A DNA stretch of 64,000 nucleotides from Granulicella cerasi (GCF_025685575.1 NZ_JAGSYD010000003.1:1-64000); one strand, 5' to 3'; shown: positions 16,442 through 25,839, numbered from the stretch's first letter. The notes: generated by a model from the sequence alone, not told the origin. Translations and numbers: made by a program.

Positions 16442-17932
16442 TCATCTCATACGGCGTTGGTGGGTGCTCGGAATGTTCATGTCCTCGCGATACTTCGCCA
16501 CCGTGCGTCGCGTTACTTTGATGCCCTGACGCTGCAATTCTTCGGCTAGATATTCGTCGGTCCACGGCTTGCGTGGATCCTCTTCTTCGATCAGTTTTTT
16601 GACGCGTCGCTTCAGGAGTACGAGCGGCAGGTCTGCGCCTTCGCTTCCGTTGCCACCTTCACTGAAGAAGAATCGCAACTCGTAGACGCCCTGCGGTGTG
16701 TGAACGTATTTGTTCGCCACGGCACGGCTCACGGTGGAAGGATGCACACCAATCTCTTCGGCCACCTCCTTGATCATCATCGGCCGCAAACCCTCTACGC
16801 CCTTGTCGAGGAAATCCTGTTGCCTGCGGACGATCGCCTCACAGGTTTTGACGATTGTATTCTTCCTTTGCTCGATGTTGCGAAGAAGTTGGATCGCCGA
16901 TTTGTAACGCTCCTTCACGTACTCGCGAACGTCGCGCTCCGTGCCCTTCTCGCGCATCATGCGGCGATAGCTGGCGCTGAGGCGCAGCGAAGGCATATCT
17001 TCTTCATTCATCGCGACTACCCACTCATCGCCGCGTTTCACAAAGGCTACGTCCGGCTCGATGAGGCGCGTGGTGACCTGGTTGTAGCGCGCACCCGGGC
17101 GCGGATCCAGTCGACGGATAAGCTCCACCGCGGCTGCCACTTGCTCGCTCGGCTTCTTGGTGACGCGGATCAGTTCGCGGAGGTCGCGGCGCTGAAGCAG
17201 CATCAGGTGCTGCGCGACGATGCTCTTCGCCAGCGCGATCACATCCGGGTCTTCCGCGTCTTCGATCGCTTCGCTCTCGAGCTGCAACGTCAGGCACTCC
17301 TGCAGGTTGTGCGCACCGAGGCCTGCAGGGTCCAACTGCGTGAGAACTTTGCGAGCTTCGATGATCAGCGCGGTGAGATCTTCTTCCGAGCCAAGCTCGA
17401 AGGCGAACGATCCAGCGATCTCCTCATCGGTGGCGTTGAGATAGCCGTCTTCGTTCAGGTTGCCGATAACGATCTCAACGGCCTGACGGAGTTCGACGCT
17501 CAGCGTCAGCGAGCCGAGCTGCCAGTAGAGATGATCGCTCAGCGTAGTGGGCGCAGAGAGGAAATGCTCGAACGACGGGCGGTCCGGATCGAAGTCGTCG
17601 AAGGACTGGCCGCCGGTCTTGAACCCAGGGTCGAGGTAGTCCTGAAAGTATGAGCCGAAGTCGATTTCGTCGAAGGGGTCCTTCTCGTCTTTGCGCTCGG
17701 CAGCGGAGACCTCTTCGGCAGAACGTTCGCGGTCGCCTTCGCGCCCCACGCGTTCGTCGAAGGACTCACCGCCTTCCTCAATCTCTTCAAGGACAGGGTT
17801 CTCGACCAGCTCGCTGTTGATCATGTCCTTCAGCTCGAGCTTGTTCAGAGCCAGCACACTGACCATCTGCATCAGGCCAGGCGTAAGCACCTGGCGTTGC
17901 GAGACTTTTGTATTCAGTCGCGTGTGCAGCAA
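16442..17932 (-). CDS. rpoN: RNA polymerase sigma-54 factor
   Basis: A 496-residue sigma-54. Region I is Gln/Leu-rich (SQRQVLTPGLMQMVSVLALNKLEL, residues about 11-34) and contacts enhancer-binding activators. The core-binding domain covers about 120-300. The HTH is around IGVHPSTVSRAVANKYVHTPQG, and the RpoN box reads RRTVAKYRE near the C-terminus (normally ARRTVAKYRE). The acidic region II lies at about 50-110. It lies downstream of lptB and upstream of hpf in the conserved order. No enhancer-binding activator gene is in the window. Confidence 0.97.
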   Translation of the reverse strand: MLHTRLNTKVSQRQVLTPGLMQMVSVLALNKLELKDMINSELVENPVLEEIEEGGESFDERVGREGDRERSAEEVSAAERKDEKDPFDEIDFGSYFQDYLDPGFKTGGQSFDDFDPDRPSFEHFLSAPTTLSDHLYWQLGSLTLSVELRQAVEIVIGNLNEDGYLNATDEEIAGSFAFELGSEEDLTALIIEARKVLTQLDPAGLGAHNLQECLTLQLESEAIEDAEDPDVIALAKSIVAQHLMLLQRRDLRELIRVTKKPSEQVAAAVELIRRLDPRPGARYNQVTTRLIEPDVAFVKRGDEWVVAMNEEDMPSLRLSASYRRMMREKGTERDVREYVKERYKSAIQLLRNIEQRKNTIVKTCEAIVRRQQDFLDKGVEGLRPMMIKEVAEEIGVHPSTVSRAVANKYVHTPQGVYELRFFFSEGGNGSEGADLPLVLLKRRVKKLIEEEDPRKPWTDEYLAEELQRQGIKVTRRTVAKYREDMNIPSTHQRRMR

Positions 17933-18027
17933 CGGTTCAGAACCTCTTATCTCTTAGACGAACGGGGCCGCTCATCGGCGCCGGGGACTCTGCAAATGCA
18001 GGCGCGTGTGGTCAATATACTCCGGTT

Positions 18028-18062
18028 CCGTGCCGCGGGGTGAGCGCGGCGGAACGGCACGG
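18028..18062. other. GC-rich hairpin in the lptB-rpoN gap
   Basis: Arms ccgtgccg (18028-18035) and cggcacgg (18055-18062) pair perfectly; an alternative stem using ttccg/cggaa and ccgcg/cgcgg is also possible. No T-run follows on either strand. It may be a weak or Rho-assisted terminator after lptB or a leader structure for rpoN. Confidence 0.35.
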
Positions 18063-18078
18063 TGTCAGGGATTCCGTT

Positions 18079-18840
18079 TTAGGAAATGTCGTTGGACGCC
18101 GCAGCGCGACGCTCTTGCAGACGGAAGTGTTCGCCGAGATAAACGCGGCGCACCTCAGGGTCGCGGCCAAGCTCGCCGGGCGTGCCGGTGCGGAAGATGC
18201 GGCCCTGGTTGATGATGTACGCACGGTCGACCACAGCCAGCGTTTCCGCCACGTTGTGATCGGTGATGAGGATGCCGATGCCGGCAGCTTTCAACTCAAA
18301 AATGATCTGCTGCAACTCCAGCACAGCGATGGGATCGATGCCGGAGAACGGCTCGTCGAGCAGAATGAAGGCAGGGTCGATAGCAAGGCAGCGTGCGATC
18401 TCGACGCGACGGCGTTCGCCGCCGCTGAGCGCATAGCCCTGCGTCTTGCGCACGTGCGTGAGGCTAAGCTGCGAGAGCAGGCTCTCCATCTTCTTACGGC
18501 GCGCTTCCCATGTTCCATGCTGCGTTTCCAGCACGGCGAGAATGTTCTCTTCCACCGTCAGCTTGCGGAAGACGGAAGGCTCCTGGGGAAGGTAGGAGAT
18601 GCGGTGTTCGCGCGCGCGAAGATACATGGGCGTGCGCGTGATGTCGTTCTCATCCGTGACGATGCGGCCAGCGTCCGGGCGCACGAGGCCGACGATCATG
18701 TAGAAGCTCGTCGTCTTGCCAGCGCCGTTGGGGCCGAGCAGGCCTACGACTTCGCCCTGCCTGATTTCAAGCGAGACACCGCCGACGACCTGGCGGCCGC
18801 CGTAGCTTTTCGCGATCTCCTCGGTACGAAGCGTTCTCAT
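18079..18840 (-). CDS. lptB: LPS export ABC transporter ATP-binding protein
   Basis: A 253-residue ATPase that powers extraction of lipopolysaccharide by LptFG and transfer to LptC. Walker [10 protein letters not shown] is at residues 36-44, [13 protein letters not shown] from 138, and Walker B FILLDEP from 158. The D-loop reads FSGIDPIAV and the switch histidine is in TDHNVAE, all as in LptB rather than general ABC ATPases. The ATG at 18840 begins [16 protein letters not shown], the usual LptB start; the open frame extends further but would overlap the preceding gene. It lies 28 bases after the LptC/LptA-like gene. Confidence 0.96.
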   Translation of the reverse strand: MRTLRTEEIAKSYGGRQVVGGVSLEIRQGEVVGLLGPNGAGKTTSFYMIVGLVRPDAGRIVTDENDITRTPMYLRAREHRISYLPQEPSVFRKLTVEENILAVLETQHGTWEARRKKMESLLSQLSLTHVRKTQGYALSGGERRRVEIARCLAIDPAFILLDEPFSGIDPIAVLELQQIIFELKAAGIGILITDHNVAETLAVVDRAYIINQGRIFRTGTPGELGRDPEVRRVYLGEHFRLQERRAAASNDIS

Positions 18841-18868
18841 CCGGTGACTCTCAAATCTCCTGCGGCGC

Positions 18869-21250
18869 CTACGGCTGGGTAGAGGTTTCCGTGCGCACAC
18901 GGCCTTTGCCCTTGCCTTCGCCCGACACGACGATGGTACTATCCCCGGCGTTGAAAACGAGCGTAGAGCCGGTGACGCTGCCCTGCTGCGCGTCGACGAT
19001 GTGCGGCAGGTGGCCGGCCGTGCCGGTCAGTACGAAGTTCTCAGTCGCCGCGGTGTAAAGCAGCTGCTCACCGGTACCTGTGCGCCCTGGCTGTAGAAGA
19101 CGGACGTTATCACTGAGCACCACGTGATCCAGCGAACGACCCGAGGGGTCCGCCGAAGATATCTGCGGGGTCGTCCGGGGCGTGCGTTGCGAGAGGAAGA
19201 CCGTCGCGCGCTGCGAACGCACATCGCCCGTCGCTGCGAGCATCCTCACACCGCCGGTGAAGACCGCTTCACCACGGGCATCGGAGTAGTCCAGAGCGGC
19301 GCTGTTGATGCGCGTGGACTTCGGCGAGGACGAAGACTTGCCCTTCGCCGCAGGCTTTGTGTCAGCACTGCCCCCCGAGGTGAAAATCGCGGTGACCTGC
19401 GCCGACGGCGCGTTGGGTCGAGCCATCAGTGTGTGGCCGCGGCCGTCCAGCGTCAGCTTCGCTGCGAGAATCTGTGAGCCACCCTGCCACAGACGTGCAG
19501 GCCTGGCATCGCTGCCGGTGAAGATTGCATACTGGCCACCGCGCGAGAACTGTGCAGCGTCGGCCATGATGTGCGAGCTCTCCGACTTGTCCATCGGCTT
19601 GCCGGGCAGCAGCGTGGCGAGGATTTCGCCGCTCGCCTGCGCATCCTGCGTCGTATTGTCGAGCGTAATTTCGCGTGCTGCCATCTGCATCTCGCCCTGC
19701 TGCACCTGCGCATGCGTGGTGAGCTTCAGCGTCGCGCTTGCTGCATCGTAAAGAGCGTTCTCTGCCGAGCCGGTCGACACTTGCGTCGTGTGGTCTTTGC
19801 GGTTCGCTGTCTCGGAACGCAGATGCACATTGCCGACCTCCAGCGCCTGGGCAAGCTGACCGGCGTTATCAAAGCTCATCTGCACGCGGTCCGCGGTGCT
19901 TTGCTGGCGCTCGCCGTTCGAGGTCAGTTGATCCAACATCGCATGCCCATTACCAAGCAACTGCTCGGGCACAGACTTCTGACCACTGCGGAACTTCAGC
20001 AGCAGGTCGTCGGCGCGAAGATTGGTGTGACGCTTCAGGTTCGTCTTCGCAGTGAAAGAGTCGCCATCGGCGATGGCATGACCAACAACATGCAGCGTGT
20101 CCGCATGCGCGGCTCTACCCTTCGTCTTCGGCAAGAGCGAGACGGTGATGAGATCACCCGCCACGGCGCGAGCGAGACCCTTGTCACTCGAGGTGAAGTG
20201 CGCCGCCCCCTGCGCGACGACGTCATGCGCTTCCCCCTTGGCGTCGAAGTGAACCTGCGCCACATTCGAGCCGCCATGCATCGGACGATCCGCAGATGTG
20301 TCGTCCAGCGTAACGTTGCCGGTCATGATGGCGAGCTTCGGCATGGCGTTTTCGTTCATCGTCACGTCGAGGCGCTGACCGCGCACAATGCGCGTGCCCT
20401 CGGCGAGCTGCACATCGCCCGTCGCAACGCCGGATTCCACCGAGCCGTCCTTACGGAGATTGATCAGCGCGTTAGCGGAGCGCATGCGCTTGCCGTCAGA
20501 CTCTACCGTCGGCTGCTGCAGCGTGGCGATGTTCTTCGTGCGGTCGAGATCAGCCTTAGCCGCGCGCAACGATATAGGCTTGCCATGCAAATCTCCATCG
20601 AGGCGAACGTCCGCGAGCAGATGCACGATGCTCTGGTCCTGATCGAACTCCGCTCCGTGCGAGTGCGCGATGAGGCCGCGATAGGAAAACTCGACATCCT
20701 CCTGCGTGGCCGCAACGCTCAAGGCCTTCATATAGACCAGGCCGCTGGTCTTCACATGGATCGTGCGGGTCGCATCGGCGGCCGAACGCAATGCGCTGGG
20801 CGCGCGACCTTCCTTGCCACCAATTTGCGGCTGCGCTCCTGCCTCCTTCGATAGCGACTCCGGCGCTTGCAGGTCCATATGGACTTCGCCGAGCGCTTTG
20901 GCGAGCCCCGCATCAGGGTCGTACTCGAACTCTGCGCCGTAGATGTGGTCCGCGGGCTTGCCGTTCTTGTCGAAGAGTGTGAGGTCTGCGTCGTGAAGAG
21001 CCCATTTGCTGTCGTCGCGCTTCTCAGCGCGCGCTGCGTGGATCGTAAAGAGGGTGCGCCCCTTGGAGGTCTGCGAGTAGGTAAAACCGTGCGTGGAGTG
21101 CGTGATCGTTGCGCCGGAATGCTTGATCAGATCGCGGAAAGTCTTCAGCGCTTTGTAGCGGCCATAGCCCACAAAGGCAAAGACGACCAGTACCAGCAGG
21201 ATCGCGCCCGCGCTCAAAACCCACCGTAACCGTTCGACTGACAATCGCAT
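18869..21250 (-). CDS. LptC/LptA-like fusion, LPS transport bridge protein
   Basis: A 793-residue periplasmic protein anchored by one N-terminal helix (about residues 13-32). Residues about 40-170 resemble LptC ([33 protein letters not shown]). Several OstA/LptA-like beta-jellyroll stretches follow, with repeated patterns such as [22 protein letters not shown] and [16 protein letters not shown] near the C-terminus. E. coli LptC and LptA are each about 190 residues, so this polypeptide appears to merge both and extend the bridge. It is directly followed by lptB. Family assignment rests on the N-terminus, the last 200 residues and the neighbour; the middle is only weakly LptA-like. Confidence 0.8.
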   Translation of the reverse strand: MRLSVERLRWVLSAGAILLVLVVFAFVGYGRYKALKTFRDLIKHSGATITHSTHGFTYSQTSKGRTLFTIHAARAEKRDDSKWALHDADLTLFDKNGKPADHIYGAEFEYDPDAGLAKALGEVHMDLQAPESLSKEAGAQPQIGGKEGRAPSALRSAADATRTIHVKTSGLVYMKALSVAATQEDVEFSYRGLIAHSHGAEFDQDQSIVHLLADVRLDGDLHGKPISLRAAKADLDRTKNIATLQQPTVESDGKRMRSANALINLRKDGSVESGVATGDVQLAEGTRIVRGQRLDVTMNENAMPKLAIMTGNVTLDDTSADRPMHGGSNVAQVHFDAKGEAHDVVAQGAAHFTSSDKGLARAVAGDLITVSLLPKTKGRAAHADTLHVVGHAIADGDSFTAKTNLKRHTNLRADDLLLKFRSGQKSVPEQLLGNGHAMLDQLTSNGERQQSTADRVQMSFDNAGQLAQALEVGNVHLRSETANRKDHTTQVSTGSAENALYDAASATLKLTTHAQVQQGEMQMAAREITLDNTTQDAQASGEILATLLPGKPMDKSESSHIMADAAQFSRGGQYAIFTGSDARPARLWQGGSQILAAKLTLDGRGHTLMARPNAPSAQVTAIFTSGGSADTKPAAKGKSSSSPKSTRINSAALDYSDARGEAVFTGGVRMLAATGDVRSQRATVFLSQRTPRTTPQISSADPSGRSLDHVVLSDNVRLLQPGRTGTGEQLLYTAATENFVLTGTAGHLPHIVDAQQGSVTGSTLVFNAGDSTIVVSGEGKGKGRVRTETSTQP

Positions 21251-21294
21251 CGCGCTGCGTCCATCTTCTCACCCGGCGCACGAAAAGCCCTACA

Positions 21295-21966
21295 ATGAAG
21301 GTGATGGCCGATCAGCTTTTTCTCAGTCTCTGGTATCCGAATTTCCGGCTCGCTTCCCTGCCCGACGCGCTTGCAGGCGTCCTGCGGCAGTTTGCCACCG
21401 TCGCTAAAGACGGGCAGACGAACTCGCCTTTTGGGCGCGTCGTCGCGGCGAGCGCGATCCCTATCGACTGGACGGAAGCGCCGATCTATCAGCGCATCTA
21501 CGTGAATGACGAGCGCTCGGAGACGGGCGAAGAGTCGATCATCGAGAACGCCGTCGCCGAAGCAACGGAGCAACTACACGACGACACAGCCTACGAGTTC
21601 GAGATGCGCTGGAACCTCTGGCAGCCCGACACCGCAGAAGGCAGCGACCTCGGCTTCGACACGGCCTGGAAGCTGGAACCGGCGCGCGTGAAGATCATCG
21701 GCTTCGGCCCCGAGTTCGACGCCGGCTCGTTTGAGCAGAATGGCCACCTGCGCATCGACTTCGGCCTGGATACGCCGTGGACCTTCGAGACCGAAGAGGA
21801 AATCGACGAAGACGCCGCAAAGCGCATTCAGCAGAATGTTGAAAAGCTGCTGGCGTTCACGCTGCTCATCGAGAAGAACTGCGGCATCAGCTCGCGGCTG
21901 CTGTGGACGGAGAGCGGCGAACCGCTCGCCGAGAAGCTGGTCGCTAAGCTGCAGCGCATCAACTAG
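21295..21966 (+). CDS. Conserved-looking protein of unknown function
   Basis: A 223-residue acidic soluble protein without signal peptide or membrane helix. I do not recognise a domain. It has regular composition (FFSLWYPNF-like start, WNLWQPDTAEGSDLGFDTAWKLEPARVKIIGFGPEFD in the middle, and a helical end with KLLAFTLLIEKNCGISSRLLWTESGEP). The start may be 21295 or the ATG at 21304. It is divergent from the LptC/LptA-like gene with only 44 bases between them and converges on hxlR. Confidence 0.65.
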   Translation: MKVMADQLFLSLWYPNFRLASLPDALAGVLRQFATVAKDGQTNSPFGRVVAASAIPIDWTEAPIYQRIYVNDERSETGEESIIENAVAEATEQLHDDTAYEFEMRWNLWQPDTAEGSDLGFDTAWKLEPARVKIIGFGPEFDAGSFEQNGHLRIDFGLDTPWTFETEEEIDEDAAKRIQQNVEKLLAFTLLIEKNCGISSRLLWTESGEPLAEKLVAKLQRIN

Positions 21967-21974
21967 ACCAGCCG

Positions 21975-22379
21975 CTAGTCAGCCGCTGCGAGCTTGCGCG
22001 TCGCGTAGCGTTCGCGCTGCTTCAGCACGCTTGCCAGATTTTCTTCCACCCATAGCGCAAGGTCCCGCACCTGTTCGCCTGCTCCCTCACCCAGCGGGGT
22101 GAGGCTGTACTCCACGCGCGGCGGCACGGTCGGAAAGACTTCGCGCTTCACCATGCCGTCGGCCTCCAGATGATGCAGCGTCTGCGCCAGCATCTTTTCG
22201 CTGACGCCGCCGATCGTCCGGGCCAGCTCGCTGAAGCGACACTTCCCTTCCAGCAACTGGACCATCACCAACATGCCCCACCGCGACGTGACGTGCTCCA
22301 GCACCGTGCGCGAGGGACACATCGGCTCCAGCAGATTCCCACGGCCTTTGCGAATGCGAGTTACCAGTCCGGTCTTCAT
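21975..22379 (-). CDS. HxlR-family transcriptional regulator
   Basis: A 134-residue winged-helix protein. The HxlR hallmarks are CPSRTVLEHVTSRWGMLVMVQLLEGKCRFSELARTIGG split over residues 21-58, then VSEKMLAQTLHHLEADGMVKREVFPTVPPRVEYSLTPLG. HxlR proteins often respond to quinones, aldehydes or oxidants through cysteines; here Cys21 and Cys47 are candidates. It is divergent from a QorB-like oxidoreductase, and the region between holds palindromes, so it probably controls that gene and itself. Confidence 0.92.
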   Translation of the reverse strand: MKTGLVTRIRKGRGNLLEPMCPSRTVLEHVTSRWGMLVMVQLLEGKCRFSELARTIGGVSEKMLAQTLHHLEADGMVKREVFPTVPPRVEYSLTPLGEGAGEQVRDLALWVEENLASVLKQRERYATRKLAAAD

Positions 22380-22420
22380 GTAAGTAGCTTACCCAAAGGT
22401 ACGTACTTACGCAAAGTAAG
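22380..22420. promoter_or_regulatory. Candidate HxlR operator, two inverted repeats
   Basis: Two inverted repeats of the same half-site: gtaag-tag-cttac at 22380-22392 and cttac-gcaaa-gtaag at 22406-22420, with the palindrome gtacgtac (22399-22406) between them. They abut the hxlR start codon and lie 60-100 bases upstream of the oxidoreductase start, as expected for an autoregulated divergent pair. Confidence 0.6.
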
Positions 22421-22480
22421 CTCCTGCGATATTCTCAGTCTCGACAACTGGCATCCAACCAGTTGAAAAGGAGTTTTCCC

Positions 22481-23338
22481 ATGATCGCAGTCACCGGAGC
22501 CACCGGCCACCTTGGCCATCTCGTCGTTGATTCACTTCTCAGCAAGCTGCCCGCTGATCAGATCGTCGCCGTTGTCCGTACGCCGGCGAAGGCCGCTGCG
22601 CTCGCCGCAAAGGGCGTCGCCGTTCGCGAAGGCGACTTTAGCAAGCCCGAAACGCTGTCCGCAGCTTTTGTCGGCGTGGAGAAATTGCTGCTCGTTTCCT
22701 CCAGCGAAGTTGGACAGCGCATCGCCCAGCATCAGGCCGTGATCGATGCGGCGAAGGCCGCCGGCGTGAAGTTCATCGCCTACACCAGCCTGCTGAAGGC
22801 GGACACCGCGACCATGCAGCTCGCGACCGAACACGTCGCTACCGAGAAGTATCTGCAGGCGTCCGGCGTTGCTTTCGCGCTGCTGCGTAACGGCTGGTAC
22901 ACCGAGAACCACATGGCGGCACTGGCTCCGTCGGTCGCACACGGGGCCATCATCGGCGCCGCTGGCGAAGGCCGCTTCGCCACGGCTCCTCGCGCAGACT
23001 ATGCGGAGGCAGCGGCTGTCGTGCTGGCAACGGCAGGCCATGAGAACAAGATCTACGAGCTGGCAGGCGACACCTCGTACAACTACGCCGAGCTCGCGCA
23101 TGAAGCTGCAGAAGTCTCGGGAAAGCCCGTTGCGTACGCGCGCCTCAGCGAGGCAGAGTACGCCAAGGCGCTCGAAGGCTTTGGGCTTCCTCCGGCTGCA
23201 GCAGCCGTAGTCGCAAACGCCGATGCCAGCGCGGCAAAGGGAGAGCTCGACAGCACTTCGGGTGATCTTGCTCGACTCATCGGACGTGCCACGGTGCCGT
23301 GGCAGAACACCGTCGCCGAAACGCTGAAGCAAGCGTAA
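22481..23338 (+). CDS. NmrA/QorB-like NAD(P)H-binding oxidoreductase
   Basis: A 285-residue atypical short-chain dehydrogenase. The nucleotide motif GATGHLG is at residues 6-12, followed by VVRTPAKAAAL, which suits NADPH. FAGVEKLLLVSSSEVGQR-like and ALLRNGWYTENH segments resemble QorB/YtfG, the NADPH:quinone oxidoreductase 2. The ATG at 22481 is chosen because aaaaggag lies 10 bases upstream. Divergent pairing with an HxlR regulator matches the quinone/aldehyde-response arrangement known for QorR/QorB-like loci. The substrate is inferred. Confidence 0.85.
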   Translation: MIAVTGATGHLGHLVVDSLLSKLPADQIVAVVRTPAKAAALAAKGVAVREGDFSKPETLSAAFVGVEKLLLVSSSEVGQRIAQHQAVIDAAKAAGVKFIAYTSLLKADTATMQLATEHVATEKYLQASGVAFALLRNGWYTENHMAALAPSVAHGAIIGAAGEGRFATAPRADYAEAAAVVLATAGHENKIYELAGDTSYNYAELAHEAAEVSGKPVAYARLSEAEYAKALEGFGLPPAAAAVVANADASAAKGELDSTSGDLARLIGRATVPWQNTVAETLKQA

Positions 23339-23349
23339 GCAAGCCACAA

Positions 23350-23374
23350 AAAGGACGCCCTTGTGGCGTCCTTT
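23350..23374. terminator. Terminator between oxidoreductase and nadK genes
   Basis: A perfect 10-bp stem (aaaggacgcc, 23350-23359, with 23365-23374) and 5-base loop. The arms themselves supply T-runs on both strands. It lies between convergent stop codons. Confidence 0.85.
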
Positions 23375-23401
23375 GCATTTCTATCAGCGTCTTTTGCGTT
23401 C

Positions 23402-24262
23402 CTATCGCTCGCCCCAGCTGAGCTTCTGTCGCAGCACATTGAACAAGCCATTCTCGTTCAGGCGTAGCAGGCGAATCGAGCTCTCGGAGCGGCAACAGTC
23501 GATGCGATCGCCGAGTTGCAGCTCGACCGCTTCCTGGCCATCCACCGTGAGATACGTCTCGTGCGGAACGACGTTCACTGTGACCGAGATGCGCGAATGC
23601 CCCGGCACAACGATCGGGCGAATGGTCAGCAGATGCGGACAGATCGCGGTGAGCACCATCGCGTCCACCGTCGGCATCAGGATAGGGCCGTTAGCTGCGA
23701 GCGTGTATGCCGTCGAGCCTGTGGGGGTAGAGATGATCACACCATCTGCCTTGAAATTCGCGACAGGCTGACGATCAAGCTCGATGGCGAACTCCCCCAT
23801 GCGCGCGATCGCACCCTTTGCGAGCACGACATCATTCAGCGCTTCGAATGAGCGGAAAACCTGACCCTCGCGAATCAACTCGGTATGCATCAGCCAACGC
23901 GAGTCGAGCACAGCCGTGCCGTTCAGCCACGACTCCAGCGTGCGGTACATGTCCGCAACGGGCACTTCCGTAAGGAAGCCCAGCGAGCCGAGGTTGATGC
24001 CGAGGATCGGGGTGCCGGTGTGCGCAAACGCGCGTGCGGCGGAGAGCAGTGTGCCATCGCCGCCAAGCGTGATGACGATCTGGTGGCGCTTTGCAGCGAG
24101 TTGTGTGCGCTCTACGCCATCCTGCGGACGGCCAAGATAGATCGCCGTCTGCTCATCGAGCGTGACCTCAAAACCATGGTCTTTCAGCCACGCGAGCAGC
24201 TCCACGAGGATCGGCTCGAGCTCAGGCTTTTGCGGCTTGGAGATGATCGCGGCGCGTGGCAT
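23402..24262 (-). CDS. nadK: NAD kinase
   Basis: A 286-residue enzyme that phosphorylates NAD to NADP. GGDGT is at residues 67-71; INLGSLGFLTE, an NDVVLAKGAIARM segment and PTGSTAYTLAANGPIL are the conserved NadK motifs. The length is typical. It lies 20 bases downstream of tlyA, a common pairing, and the two are probably co-transcribed. Confidence 0.96.
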   Translation of the reverse strand: MPRAAIISKPQKPELEPILVELLAWLKDHGFEVTLDEQTAIYLGRPQDGVERTQLAAKRHQIVITLGGDGTLLSAARAFAHTGTPILGINLGSLGFLTEVPVADMYRTLESWLNGTAVLDSRWLMHTELIREGQVFRSFEALNDVVLAKGAIARMGEFAIELDRQPVANFKADGVIISTPTGSTAYTLAANGPILMPTVDAMVLTAICPHLLTIRPIVVPGHSRISVTVNVVPHETYLTVDGQEAVELQLGDRIDCCRSESSIRLLRLNENGLFNVLRQKLSWGER

Positions 24263-24282
24263 CGGTGCTCTTAGTGTAACCC

Positions 24283-25059
24283 TTACGCTGCGCCGCCGAA
24301 GCGTGCGTGCAACAGAAACTCCTTGTTGCCTTCGGTACCCAGAATCGGTGAGTCGATCAGCGCGACAGCCTCGCCGCCAAGCTCGAGCACACAGGTGCGC
24401 ACGCGGTCGATCGCAAGCTGATGCCCGGCGGGATCGCGCACGATGCCGCCTTTGCCGACATACTCTCGACCAGCCTCAAACTGCGGCTTTACCAACAGCA
24501 CGGCCTCGCCTTGCCACACCTCGCCTGCAGGAGCAAACGCGCGCACCACGGCCGGAATCACCAGCGTCGCAGAGATGAAGCTGACATCCATCGCGAAGAA
24601 AGAGATGCGCGGCTCGACGACGAGCGCGCCCGCTTCCAGAATGCGTGCGTTCGTACGCTCGTGCAGCGTCACTCGCTCATCGATGCGGAGCTTATGCGCG
24701 ATCTGACCGTAGCCGGTATCGACGGCAACCACAGCAACGGCGCCGTGCTGCAACATGCAGTCGGTGAAGCCGCCGGTGGAAGCGCCGATGTCTGCACAAA
24801 CCTTGCCTTCGATCGAAATATCGAAGTCCTTCAACGCGCCTTCGAGCTTCAGCCCGCCGCGCGAAACGTAGCGCATGTCATCGCCGAGGACGCGCACGGC
24901 ATCCTCTTCCTTCACCGAAGCGCCCGGCTTATCGACCTTCTGCTCGTTGACGAGCACACGGCCCGCAAGGATCATCGCCTGCGCGCGCTCGCGGCTGGAA
25001 AAGAGTTGTCGATCAACGAGAAGCTTGTCGAGGCGGAGCTTGGGTCCAATGGGTGGCAT
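24283..25059 (-). CDS. tlyA: TlyA-family rRNA 2'-O-methyltransferase (hemolysin A-like)
   Basis: A 258-residue protein with an N-terminal S4 RNA-binding domain (LRLDKLLVDRQLFSSRERAQ..ILAGRVLVNEQKVDKPG) and a FtsJ-like SAM-dependent methyltransferase domain (DIGASTGGFTDCMLQHGA for SAM binding, then FAMDVSFISATLV). TlyA methylates 16S and 23S rRNA cytidines in mycobacteria and affects capreomycin sensitivity. The start at 25059 is chosen by comparison with the family; the frame is open to 25107 without a clear ribosome binding site at either point. It is followed by nadK. Confidence 0.93.
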   Translation of the reverse strand: MPPIGPKLRLDKLLVDRQLFSSRERAQAMILAGRVLVNEQKVDKPGASVKEEDAVRVLGDDMRYVSRGGLKLEGALKDFDISIEGKVCADIGASTGGFTDCMLQHGAVAVVAVDTGYGQIAHKLRIDERVTLHERTNARILEAGALVVEPRISFFAMDVSFISATLVIPAVVRAFAPAGEVWQGEAVLLVKPQFEAGREYVGKGGIVRDPAGHQLAIDRVRTCVLELGGEAVALIDSPILGTEGNKEFLLHARFGGAA

Positions 25060-25175
25060 AGATCTTTCGGGCTTCGCGCGATGAACAAAACTACGCGAAA
25101 GTATCACTCATAGGATACGAGAGAGCACGTAGACTGAGGCTCGCATCTTCACGATGCAAAAATCGATAGCTGCAA

Positions 25176-25204
25176 GTAACCTCGAGTGCTGGTACTCTCG
25201 TTTG
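25176..25204 (+). promoter_or_regulatory. Possible ECF-type promoter for the sigma factor gene
   Basis: A gtaacc element (25176-25181) and a cgttt element (25199-25203) are separated by 17 bases, about 65 bases upstream of the sigma gene. AAC and CGT motifs at this spacing are typical of ECF promoters and would fit autoregulation. The match is short and could be chance. Confidence 0.25.
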
Positions 25205-25269
25205 CAGCATCATCACCGCAAAGTGTCAGAAGCTCTGGAGCAATCCAAAGGGCCTTGTAGAACGTTGTT

Positions 25270-25839
25270 ATGGATAGAGAGTTTGGCGTGAACAATCCGA
25301 CGGCATCCGCGGCGACAGTCAGCGACGAGCAGCTGCTCGCGCTGGTGCAGCGCGGAGACGAGTCGGCGATGGCTTCACTCTACGATCGATACTCTCGACT
25401 GGTTTATTCCGTATCACTGCGTGTCTTGCGCGATCCCGCCGCCGCAGAGGACGTTTTACAGGAGATTTTCATGCAGGTGTGGCGCACCCCCGACAGCTTC
25501 ATTTCCGCGCGAGGAAGTCTCGCTGGATGGCTGTCGATTGTGTCGCGCAATCGCTCGATCGATACCCTGCGGCGCAAGCGCCCCTCAGAGCAAGTGGAAG
25601 ATGTCGTGCTCGCCATGCCGGGTAATCTGGCTGCAGAAAGCGAACGCTCGTTGATGGCTGAGCGCGCGAAGATTGTCATCGCGCAGCTTCCCCTGGAGCA
25701 ACGCAAGACTTTGGAGATGGCCTTCTTCGATGGCCTCACGCACGCAGAGATCGCAGACATGACGGGCGATCCGCTGGGCACCGTAAAGACTCGCATCCGC
25801 AGCGGCTTGTTGACGCTGAGAAAGGCATTCAGCGCATGA
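25270..25839 (+). CDS. ECF RNA polymerase sigma factor (SigK-like)
   Basis: A 189-residue ECF sigma factor. Region 2 covers about residues 40-105 (ASLYDRYSRLVYSVSLRVL, AEDVLQEIFMQVWRTP, GWLSIVSRNRSIDTLRRKR), and region 4 about 130-187 with the HTH LTHAEIADMTGDPLGTVKTRIRSGLLTLR. It resembles the SigK/RpoE group controlled by zinc-finger anti-sigma factors. An ATG at 25270 and a GTG at 25288 are both possible starts. The stop overlaps the anti-sigma start by four bases (atga), so the two are made together. Confidence 0.95.
   Translation: MDREFGVNNPTASAATVSDEQLLALVQRGDESAMASLYDRYSRLVYSVSLRVLRDPAAAEDVLQEIFMQVWRTPDSFISARGSLAGWLSIVSRNRSIDTLRRKRPSEQVEDVVLAMPGNLAAESERSLMAERAKIVIAQLPLEQRKTLEMAFFDGLTHAEIADMTGDPLGTVKTRIRSGLLTLRKAFSA

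Noticed and set aside
16386-16565. Upstream extension of the hpf frame
   Set aside because: The extra 60 residues lack similarity to HPF, overlap rpoN, and a clear ribosome binding site precedes the internal start at 16385.
19571-20854. A 427-codon plus-strand open frame
   Set aside because: It is antisense to the LptC/LptA-like gene; composition is Arg/Leu/His-rich and shows no family.
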